Shown here: positions 1-5,693 of the stretch, in pieces
How positions within the stretch are numbered: position 1 is the first letter of the stretch
How the letters are laid out: the number at the start of each line of letters is the position of its first letter
NCBI GenBank assembly: GCA_027049085.1
Contig: JALTVH010000025.1
Span: 1-7,168 of the forward strand
Source: Aquificaceae bacterium
GTDB lineage: Bacteria; Aquificota; Aquificia; Aquificales; Aquificaceae
Length of the DNA stretch: 7,168 nt
Reading direction: 5' to 3'
Notes under the pieces: model-generated
The model's database searches: none
Seen by the model: the letters and a program-made list of their open reading frames with translations, nothing else
Told to the model about the DNA's origin: nothing
Position numbers and translations under genes: made by a program

Positions 1-1
1 A

Positions 2-727
2 GGGGTCCTCCCCTTTGGTGGTACCTTCCTTATATTTTCTGACTACATGAGACCCACCATCAGGCTTGCTGCTATGTCAGGCCTTCAGGTAATTTATGTC
101 TTCACCCATGACTCAATAGGACTTGGAGAGGACGGACCAACCCACCAGCCTGTAGAGCAGCTCCCATCACTTAGATTGATACCAAACCTTGTGGTTATAA
201 GACCTGCTGATGCTAACGAGGTGAGGGTGGCGTGGAAGGTTGCCATAGAGAGGAAGGAAGGACCTACTGCGCTAATTCTAACGAGGCAGAGCCTTCCCAT
301 AATTGACAGGGAAAAGTTCCCTTCGGAAGAAAATCTTGAAAGGGGTGCATACATCCTTAAGGATTCTGAAGGAAGACCAGATCTAATATTGATGGCTTCC
401 GGTTCTGAAGTTCACCTTGCCCTCGATACTTCAGAGATATTAGAGCAAAAGGGAATAAAGGTAAGGGTTGTAAACTTCCCGAGCTTTGAGCTATTTGAAT
501 TGCAGGAGGCAAGCTACAAGAACCATGTATTCCCAGGAGAAGTTAAAAAGAGAGTTGCCATTGAAGCGGCTCGGGGGATGTGCTGGAGCAAGTATGTTGG
601 ATCAGAAGGAATAGTAGTTTCCATGGAAACCTTTGGAAAATCCGCCCCAGGCAAGGCTCTCTTTCAGAACTTTGGTTTTACCCCTGAGTCGGTCGCTCAG
701 AGGGTGATCAGTCAATGGTTCTCTTGA
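2..727 (+). CDS. tkt: Transketolase, C-terminal part (5' end outside window)
   Basis: Transketolase moves two-carbon ketol units between sugar phosphates in the non-oxidative pentose phosphate pathway (and the Calvin cycle where present), using thiamine diphosphate in the cytoplasm. The reading frame is open from base 2, so the ATG at 47 is an internal Met and not the start. The upstream codons read GVLPFGGTFLIFSDY, a family-typical stretch of the pyrimidine-binding domain. The signature HDSIGLGEDGPTHQPVEQL follows; its His and Asp residues contact substrate and cofactor in characterised transketolases. The rest is the C-terminal domain, ending in TGA at 725-727. About 241 residues are present against roughly 630-670 in the family. 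The catalytic Glu and the N-terminal diphosphate-binding domain must lie to the left. It is the only + strand gene here and converges on thyX with a 2-base gap. A 1-deoxyxylulose-5-phosphate synthase or dihydroxyacetone synthase is less likely because the GEDGPTHQP block matches transketolase closely. Confidence 0.95.
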   Translation, partial: GVLPFGGTFLIFSDYMRPTIRLAAMSGLQVIYVFTHDSIGLGEDGPTHQPVEQLPSLRLIPNLVVIRPADANEVRVAWKVAIERKEGPTALILTRQSLPIIDREKFPSEENLERGAYILKDSEGRPDLILMASGSEVHLALDTSEILEQKGIKVRVVNFPSFELFELQEASYKNHVFPGEVKKRVAIEAARGMCWSKYVGSEGIVVSMETFGKSAPGKALFQNFGFTPESVAQRVISQWFS

Positions 728-729
728 GT

Positions 730-1683
730 TTAGAGTAAGTTTTTCCTGTCCGTTTCTCTGTAGCCAACCAGCTCTTTTATAGCCTCTGCAAACTCCCTGA
801 TTTCCTTCTGAGCACCCTCATGTATCCTGAGAGTTATAAAGTTGTCAAGGGCTATCCTTGGAACAGTCCAGTAGTAGCGCGTTTTCATAAACTGGGGAAG
901 AATACCTCTTGCCAGCTCTTTTGCAACTTCTTTTACTGTCATCTTTTCATAAAGATCCATGCTCCTATTGATCAGTCCCTTTATCTCACTCAGAAACTCA
1001 CTTTGGAGGGGCTCCTCAACACCTTCATCCACAGACGCCTGTTTGTTAGACCTTGCCTGCTTTCTCAGAACCTCAGGGATATAAAACTTTATATCGTAGG
1101 CCGTGTACCTCCTTGAGATCTCGTTGTAAGAACCGAATCTGTGCCTGTGCCACTGGCGTGCCACAAATAGAGGGCACTCAACTATGAAAGTGTAGTAATC
1201 CATTTCTGTGCCAAGCTCAAGGCGATCAACTAAGCCGATCCATCCGGAGGAAGTTACCCTCTTTTCCTGCAGGAAAACTCTATCTGTTGAGTAGGGGAGA
1301 GCTGAAAGGTCATCGTCGGATATCTTTCCACCTTTTTCAACTATGGTCCAGGTTGTAGGAAAGAACCGCTTAACCTCTTCAAAGACCTCACCTGGGATAA
1401 TTCTGGAGGCGTTTATAGCATTTCTCAAATTCAACCAGATGTAATCGCCCGAGAAATAAATCTGCACAGAAGGGTTATCAATCTTCTCAAGGATGGCCAG
1501 CCATTCCTTTTTTGATGCTTGAAAGGCTATTATATTGTGCTCAAAAGGAGATGCATGCTTGTGGACAAAGAGGTATCTTAAGAGCCTCTTATCTCTATCG
1601 GGATCACTGATCTCGTCCTTTCCAAAGGAAACCCTTGCACACCTCACTGACCGCTGATCAGAGCCCATTATGTGTATTTCCAT
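730..1683 (-). CDS. thyX: Flavin-dependent thymidylate synthase ThyX with a long internal insertion
   Basis: ThyX methylates dUMP to dTMP using methylene-tetrahydrofolate as carbon donor and FAD/NADPH for reduction. It replaces ThyA in many thermophiles and acts as a cytoplasmic homotetramer. The defining RHRX7S motif is intact: Arg180-His181-Arg182 with Ser190, within RQWHRHRFGSYNEISRRY. HASPFEH (43-49) is the usual ThyX N-terminal block. The C-terminal half has the typical LPQ...TRYYWTVPR and NFITLRIHEGAQKEIR segments (about 262-296) that carry flavin and dUMP contacts in the family. At 317 residues it exceeds the usual 220-250. The excess sits between HASPFEHNIIAF and TFIVECPLFVARQW (about 56-164), which are nearly adjacent in ordinary ThyX. 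The reading frame is clean, so this is an insertion within the domain and not an error. The ATG follows the SPOR-like gene's stop by one base and has a GAGG six bases upstream, so thyX is probably the last gene of the tig-clpP-clpX unit. TAA at 730-732. Confidence 0.95.
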   Translation of the reverse strand: MEIHIMGSDQRSVRCARVSFGKDEISDPDRDKRLLRYLFVHKHASPFEHNIIAFQASKKEWLAILEKIDNPSVQIYFSGDYIWLNLRNAINASRIIPGEVFEEVKRFFPTTWTIVEKGGKISDDDLSALPYSTDRVFLQEKRVTSSGWIGLVDRLELGTEMDYYTFIVECPLFVARQWHRHRFGSYNEISRRYTAYDIKFYIPEVLRKQARSNKQASVDEGVEEPLQSEFLSEIKGLINRSMDLYEKMTVKEVAKELARGILPQFMKTRYYWTVPRIALDNFITLRIHEGAQKEIREFAEAIKELVGYRETDRKNLL

Positions 1684-1684
1684 T

Positions 1685-2419
1685 TCAGGCCTCTTTCCAG
1701 TCTTCCTCTGCGCTCTTCCTGTATAGAATTTTCTCTCCTTCTCCCTTTACCTCGTAGCCCTTTGAGACGAGATCAACTATCCTTGATGAGTGAGCTACCT
1801 TCCTGTAAACCCAGAGAATAAGGATCCACGTGAAAAGAAACAAACCCCCTATCAGGATCCCTATACTTACCAGGAACTTTTCAAGAGTACTTGGATTGGC
1901 TATTCTGAAAAACACATCAAGACCATCAAGGTTCTTATTGAGGGTGCTGAGAGAATCAACCTTTTTGCTGATGTCATCAAGCTTTGCCTTAACCTCGTCA
2001 ATCTGAAGGGCAACTTCCTTTACCAGCCCTTCCCTTGATTCCTCATCTTTTGGCTTTTCCTTCGGAGCATCGCCATCCTTTTCCGCTGTTGAGGCAGGCA
2101 GGACAACGTAGGAAGGATCTATCTCGCATTTCTTAATGTAAGCATCTTTGAAGTCCCTTTTTACTTTTTTAAGGATATCACCAAGGTCTGACTTTTTGTC
2201 GCTTGCTCCAACTCTTAGGAGAAAAACCTGACCCCTTTTTTCAACTCTGGCATCGGTGAGGCTACTGACCTTATTGTAATATTCCTGTATCCTTTCAAAA
2301 TTTCTATCCGCAGCAACCTGAATACAGAATTTCATATCAGAAGGAAATGAGAAAGAAATAATAGAAAGCAACAAAGGGACTAAAGCCCTCATCACCCCCA
2401 TCTTATACCGCTTTTTCAT
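1685..2419 (-). CDS. Unnamed membrane protein with N-terminal SPOR-like domain, coiled coil and single membrane helix
   Basis: I do not recognise this as a named family. Visible layout of the 244 residues: a basic N-terminus (KKR) and hydrophobic run (about 11-25), like a signal peptide or anchor; a region at about 29-101 whose pattern (FCIQVAAD at the start, VFLLRVGA about 40 residues later, then an amphipathic helix and a final strand) resembles a SPOR fold, which in other proteins binds denuded peptidoglycan glycans; a low-complexity Glu/Lys/Pro linker (about 110-130); a heptad-like helical stretch (about 131-168); one strong membrane helix (about 182-204); and a charged tail of about 40 residues. 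If the N-terminal signal is cleaved, the SPOR-like part is outside and the tail is cytoplasmic. The start is uncertain. Met1 overlaps clpX by 17 bases; Met7 (2399-2401) would begin 1 base after the clpX stop; Met10 is also possible. None has a convincing Shine-Dalgarno. It lies between clpX and thyX in one tight unit. An envelope role is inference only. Confidence 0.8.
   Translation of the reverse strand: MKKRYKMGVMRALVPLLLSIISFSFPSDMKFCIQVAADRNFERIQEYYNKVSSLTDARVEKRGQVFLLRVGASDKKSDLGDILKKVKRDFKDAYIKKCEIDPSYVVLPASTAEKDGDAPKEKPKDEESREGLVKEVALQIDEVKAKLDDISKKVDSLSTLNKNLDGLDVFFRIANPSTLEKFLVSIGILIGGLFLFTWILILWVYRKVAHSSRIVDLVSKGYEVKGEGEKILYRKSAEEDWKEA
1690..1693 (-). promoter_or_regulatory. Ribosome binding site of thyX
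   Basis: GAGG on the - strand, six bases upstream of the thyX ATG (1681-1683). It lies inside the last codons of the preceding gene, which supports the chosen start and suggests translational coupling. No competing start has a better-placed site. Confidence 0.55.
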
Positions 2420-3632
2420 ATATGATTTTTGGTTTCTTTTTATCTTTTACGGTGTCAATATCAATTATTACCTTCTTGACCTTTCCCATTGAAGGGATCT
2501 CAAACATTGTGTCTATCATCACCTCTTCCATGATCGCCCTTAACCCTCTTGCTCCTGTCTTTCTCCTTATCGCTTCCTTGGCTATTTCCTTGATTGCCTC
2601 ATCTGTAAATTCGAGTATTACCCCGTCAAGCTCAAAAAGCTTTGTATACTGCTTTATCAGTGAGTTTTTGGGCTCGGTCAGAATCCTTACAAGGTCCTCT
2701 TCAGTCAGCTCATCAAGGGTTGTAATGACGGGAAGCCTTCCAACAAACTCTGGAATGAGACCGTACCTTATCAGATCATCGGGCTCAACGTATGCCATAA
2801 CGTTTTCATCATCCTTTAACTTCTTAATTGAAGACTCAAAACCCATCGTTGACTTTCCGAGCCTGTGCTTTATTATTTCCTCAAGGCCAACGAAGGCGCC
2901 GCCGCAAATGAAAAGAATATCGGTTGTATCTATCTGGATGAATTCCTGATGTGGGTGTTTTCGCCCACCCTGGGGTGGGACGTTGGCAACCGTACCTTCA
3001 ATGATCTTAAGAAGCGCCTGCTGAACACCTTCTCCAGAGACGTCCCTGGTTATGGAGGGATTGATTCCTGCCTTTTTGGCGATCTTGTCTATCTCGTCAA
3101 CGTAAATTATTCCCTTCTGGGCAGCGGAGACATCGTAACCGCAGTTCTGAAGGAGCCTAGTCAAGACGTTCTCCACATCTTCTCCAACGTAGCCTGCCTC
3201 TGTGAGAGAAGTTGCATCTGCAATGGCAAAGGGAACGTTGAGTACCTTGGCGAGGGTCTTTGCAAGGAGAGTCTTTCCGCTTCCCGTGGGACCTATGAGG
3301 AGAATGTTGCTCTTTTCCACCTCAACACCGTCAAGGTCAAGACCTGCTTCCTTTGCCTTGATCCTTTTGTAGTGATTGTAAACAGCAACGGAAAGGACCT
3401 TTTTTGCCCTTTCCTGACCTATGACGTACTCGTCAAGGATCTTTTTTATCCTCTCGGGCGTTGGAAGGTCGTCAAGGTTAAGGTCGAAAGTTTCCTGCTT
3501 CTGCTCAAGGACTATGCTGTGGCATTTCTCAACGCAGTCATCGCAGATATAGGTGTTGTTTGGTCCCTTTATTAGGATAAGAACCTCATCCTGGTGTTTA
3601 TCGCAAAAAGAGCACCTTCCCTTGTTCATCAT
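2403..3632 (-). CDS. clpX: ATP-dependent Clp protease ATP-binding subunit ClpX
   Basis: ClpX is a hexameric AAA+ unfoldase that recognises tagged or damaged proteins and threads them into ClpP in the cytoplasm. Features in order: an N-terminal zinc-binding domain with Cys7, Cys10, Cys30 and Cys33 (Cys37 is close by); Walker A GPTGSGKT (114-121); pore-1 loop GYVG (147-150); Walker B with VDEID (178-182); RKH loop (224-226) for substrate selection; ClpP-docking loop, here MGF (263-265) where E. coli has IGF; the EFVGRLP segment with Arg299; and sensor-2 GAR with Arg362. The length of 409 is close to family norm and all ATPase residues are present, so it should be active. The start is a tandem ATG ATG: the first overlaps the clpP stop as ATGA, while the second (3627-3629) sits better relative to the upstream GAGGG. 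The clpP-clpX order and coupling support expression as partners. The 3' end overlaps the next gene by up to 17 bases. Confidence 0.98.
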   Translation of the reverse strand: MMNKGRCSFCDKHQDEVLILIKGPNNTYICDDCVEKCHSIVLEQKQETFDLNLDDLPTPERIKKILDEYVIGQERAKKVLSVAVYNHYKRIKAKEAGLDLDGVEVEKSNILLIGPTGSGKTLLAKTLAKVLNVPFAIADATSLTEAGYVGEDVENVLTRLLQNCGYDVSAAQKGIIYVDEIDKIAKKAGINPSITRDVSGEGVQQALLKIIEGTVANVPPQGGRKHPHQEFIQIDTTDILFICGGAFVGLEEIIKHRLGKSTMGFESSIKKLKDDENVMAYVEPDDLIRYGLIPEFVGRLPVITTLDELTEEDLVRILTEPKNSLIKQYTKLFELDGVILEFTDEAIKEIAKEAIRRKTGARGLRAIMEEVMIDTMFEIPSMGKVKKVIIDIDTVKDKKKPKIIYEKAV

Positions 3633-4234
3633 TCCCTCTTTTCAATAACCTTATCAATAACGCCGTATTCCTTTGCTTCCTCAGCAGACATAAAGTAATC
3701 CCTTTCAGCGTCCTTTTCAATCTTCTCAAGATCCTGCCCTGTGTGTTTGGCGAGTATCTCGTTGAGCATCCTTTTGATCCTCTTTATCTCTTCTGCATGT
3801 ATGATTATGTCCGTTGCCTGTCCCTGAATTCCTCCGATAGGCTGGTGGATCATTATCCTTGAGTGGGGAAGTGCATACCTCTTGCCCGGGGTTCCTGCGG
3901 CAAGGAGCACTGCCCCCATTGAGGCCGCCTGACCAATGCAGATCGTAACTATGTCTGGCTTTACGTACTGCATAGTGTCATAAATCGCCAGCCCCGAAGT
4001 CACAGCTCCTCCCGGACTGTTTATATAGAGGTATATATCCTTTTCCGGATCCTGGGATTCAAGGAAGAGAAGCTGGGCGATGATCAAGTTCGCTATGTGG
4101 TCATCAACTGGGAATCCCAGCAAAACGATCCTGTCCTGGAGGAGCCTTGAATAGATGTCAAAGGCCCTTTCACCTCTTGGGGTTTGCTCAACAACGATGG
4201 GAACGAGCTGGTTCCTGATCTCTTCTATGCTCAT
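3629..4234 (-). CDS. clpP: ATP-dependent Clp protease proteolytic subunit ClpP
   Basis: ClpP is the serine peptidase that forms two stacked heptameric rings enclosing the degradation chamber served by ClpX. The catalytic triad is readable: Ser105 in GQAASMGA, His130 in MIHQP, and Asp179 in AERDYFMSA, with the same spacing as the E. coli enzyme. The INSPGG block (71-76) and the handle-helix region follow the family. The N-terminus reads NQLVPIVVEQT; in E. coli the mature protein begins just before the equivalent LVP, so a short propeptide of about 8-9 residues is plausible. At 201 residues the length is normal. The start ATG overlaps the trigger factor stop as ATGA and has a strong AAGGAGG nine bases upstream, so the start is secure. 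The stop TGA overlaps the clpX start. Nothing points to inactivation. It is a single-copy style ClpP in the classic tig-clpP-clpX order. Confidence 0.98.
   Translation of the reverse strand: MSIEEIRNQLVPIVVEQTPRGERAFDIYSRLLQDRIVLLGFPVDDHIANLIIAQLLFLESQDPEKDIYLYINSPGGAVTSGLAIYDTMQYVKPDIVTICIGQAASMGAVLLAAGTPGKRYALPHSRIMIHQPIGGIQGQATDIIIHAEEIKRIKRMLNEILAKHTGQDLEKIEKDAERDYFMSAEEAKEYGVIDKVIEKRE
3634..3638 (-). promoter_or_regulatory. Ribosome binding site of clpX, bearing on start choice
   Basis: GAGGG on the - strand within the last codons of clpP. It leaves 1 base before the first ATG (3630-3632) and 4 bases before the second (3627-3629). The second start is better spaced, so the mature clpX product may begin one residue later than annotated. 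The overlap with the clpP stop suggests coupling. Confidence 0.5.
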
Positions 4235-5574
4235 TTTTTCTTTCCTCCTTTCTTTTTAGGCTTCTCCTCTGCCACCTCGGCCATCTCAGATTCCCTTTCC
4301 TGCTCAACCTCATTTATCTTGACTTTCTCAATTATGTCGTTAAGAGCCTTTTTTCTGAGTGCATCCTGTTCAATAACTGCGGTCATATTTTCCTTTTCGA
4401 AGTATTCCTTGACCTCTTCCTTAGAGGTTCCCATCTGATTTGCCAGGTCCTCATACTGCTTCTCAATATCATCATCCCCAATAGCTAAGCCCTTTTCCTG
4501 AGCATAGCGTTCAAGGATATATCTGAGCTTTATGTTTGCAACAGCCTGTGACATGAATTCCTGAGCCATCTGACGGTAGTCAAGGTACCTTGTATCTATC
4601 CCCATCTGCTGGAGCTCCTTGACGCGTCTGTCGATCAAAAAAGACAGCTCTCTGTTTAGAAGCGTTTTGGGCACGTCAATTTCATGGATTGATATGAGCT
4701 TGTCAGCAACAGCGTCCTCAATGATCCCTTGCTTTGTCCTTTCAAAGTTTTTTCTGACCTCTTCTTTTATCTTTTTGAGGGCTTCCTCCCAGTTCTCGTG
4801 GCCAAGTTCCTTTGCAAAGTCATCGCCAGGCTCGGGAAGAACCTTTTGCTTGACTTCTTTAACCACAGCCTTTATGTTTGCCCTTCCGACCTCCTTTCCC
4901 TGCTGGTCATAGAGGGGAAGGTTTTCAAGGTATACCTCATCGCCTTCCTTTTTACCAATGAGCGCCTTCTCAAGCTCCTCCCTGAACATCTTCTGTCCGA
5001 TGATCCCTGAAGTTTCACCATCAACCTTTTCTCCCTCACCCTCTTCCTTTACCTCCTCAACCTCGTAAGAAATGTTTACAAGGTCCCCCTCTTTTATGGC
5101 CCTGTCCTCAACAGGTTCCCAGACCGCATGTTCTTCCCTGAGCTGTTGGATCCTCTGCTGAACGTATTCATCTTTGAATTCAAGCTTAGGAACCTCAACC
5201 TCAAGCCCTTCGACATTTTTAAGCTCAAACTCGGGCTGGACCTCAAAACTTACCGTGTATGTTACCTTCGGTGTTTTTTCTTCAAGGTCAACCTTCTCAA
5301 GAAAAATATCTGCAACTGGACTAAGATTGCTTTCCTTTATTGCGGACTCAAGGGTCTGGTTTGCTATCTTCTTTCCTGCCTCCTCCTTAATGTAGTCCCT
5401 GTACTTTGCCTTGATGAGCCAGAGGGGTGCAGTTCCTTTTCTGAAGCCCTGTATTTCAACGTTTTCCTTAAGCTGGCTGTATATTTCGTCAAGGGTGTTC
5501 TTGACTTCATCACCCTGGACCTCAACTATCAGGGCTTTAAAGAGACCCTCTCTATCCTCCGTCCTGACCTTCAT
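4231..5574 (-). CDS. tig: Trigger factor, ribosome-associated chaperone
   Basis: Trigger factor binds ribosomal protein L23 near the exit tunnel and shields nascent chains; in classic members it also has peptidyl-prolyl isomerase activity. Domains in the 447 residues: N-terminal ribosome-binding domain (about 1-115) with the signature loop GFRKGTAP (43-50), matching the family GFRxGxxP; an FKBP-like region (about 160-243) starting at GDLVNISYEV; the C-terminal substrate-cradle arms (about 245-425), including ELG.ENWEEALKKIKEEV and IDVPKTLLNRE; and an acidic then Lys/Gly-rich tail (about 428-447). The FKBP part is divergent: where classic trigger factors have GQGRMIPGFE, this one has GQKMFREELE, so isomerase activity is doubtful while the fold may persist. 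The start ATG has AGGAGG five bases upstream. It begins 18 bases after the tRNA-Leu 3' end and overlaps clpP by ATGA. Heat-shock control is common for such operons, but no operator is evident here. Confidence 0.97.
   Translation of the reverse strand: MKVRTEDREGLFKALIVEVQGDEVKNTLDEIYSQLKENVEIQGFRKGTAPLWLIKAKYRDYIKEEAGKKIANQTLESAIKESNLSPVADIFLEKVDLEEKTPKVTYTVSFEVQPEFELKNVEGLEVEVPKLEFKDEYVQQRIQQLREEHAVWEPVEDRAIKEGDLVNISYEVEEVKEEGEGEKVDGETSGIIGQKMFREELEKALIGKKEGDEVYLENLPLYDQQGKEVGRANIKAVVKEVKQKVLPEPGDDFAKELGHENWEEALKKIKEEVRKNFERTKQGIIEDAVADKLISIHEIDVPKTLLNRELSFLIDRRVKELQQMGIDTRYLDYRQMAQEFMSQAVANIKLRYILERYAQEKGLAIGDDDIEKQYEDLANQMGTSKEEVKEYFEKENMTAVIEQDALRKKALNDIIEKVKINEVEQERESEMAEVAEEKPKKKGGKKK
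4244..4250 (-). promoter_or_regulatory. Strong ribosome binding site of clpP inside the end of tig
   Basis: AAGGAGG on the - strand, nine bases before the clpP ATG. The same bases encode the Lys/Gly-rich tail of trigger factor (codons for K-G-G-K-K-K), so the tail codons and the clpP initiation site are one overlapping element. This fixes the clpP start. Confidence 0.8.
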
Positions 5575-5579
5575 CCTTT

Positions 5580-5585
5580 CCTCCT
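5580..5585 (-). promoter_or_regulatory. Ribosome binding site of tig
   Basis: Perfect AGGAGG on the - strand, five bases before the trigger factor ATG and seven bases after the tRNA-Leu 3' end. It occupies most of the 18-base leader, so the whole untranslated region between tRNA and tig is essentially this site. Confidence 0.8.
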
Positions 5586-5592
5586 GGGCTCA

Positions 5593-5677
5593 TGCGGGTG
5601 GAGGGAGTCGAACCCTCACGCCCTTTACGGGCACGGGATCCTAAGTCCCGCGCGTCTGCCAGTTCCGCCACACCCGC
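5593..5677 (-). tRNA. tRNA-Leu, anticodon UAG
   Basis: An 85-base class II tRNA folds cleanly on the - strand. The acceptor stem GCGGGTG pairs with CACCCGC, followed by discriminator A (5593); no CCA is encoded. The D-arm reads GGCGGAACTGGCAGACGC. The anticodon stem CGGGA/TCCCG holds loop CTTAGGA, giving anticodon TAG at 5641-5643, which reads CUA and probably other CUN leucine codons. The long variable arm (GCCC, loop GTAAA, GGGC) is typical of tRNA-Leu, and the T-arm is GAGGG-TTCGACT-CCCTC. The gene lies 11 bases after the GGDEF-EAL stop codon and 18 bases before the tig start codon, all on one strand, so it may be cotranscribed with tig-clpP-clpX and released by processing. Confidence 0.97.
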
Positions 5678-5687
5678 TAAAAGGGAT

Positions 5688-5693
5688 ATTATA
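5688..5693 (-). promoter_or_regulatory. Candidate -10 element for tRNA-Leu (and possibly the tig operon)
   Basis: A perfect TATAAT lies on the - strand 10 bases upstream of the tRNA 5' end, overlapping the stop codon and last codons of the GGDEF-EAL gene. Initiation about 6-7 bases downstream would give a very short tRNA leader, as is usual. The -35 region 16-18 bases further upstream reads TTCTGC/TCTGCT, a poor match to TTGACA, so the call rests on the -10 and its position. Confidence 0.45.

Noticed and set aside
47..727. ATG at 47 as the start of a short stand-alone gene
   Set aside because: The frame continues upstream with conserved transketolase residues (GGTFLIFSDY), so the Met is internal.
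2422..2949. + strand open frame of 175 codons, Ser/Ile-rich, antisense to clpX
   Set aside because: Shadow frame with no motif; its apparent hydrophobicity comes from the complement of Lys/Glu/Asp codons.
2865..3575. + strand open frame of 236 codons antisense to clpX
   Set aside because: The opposite strand has a complete ClpX with all motifs; this frame shows no recognisable domain and is a composition artefact.
5593..5677. tRNA gene as an integration site for a mobile element
   Set aside because: No integrase, no direct repeat of the tRNA 3' end within the window, and both flanks are housekeeping genes.
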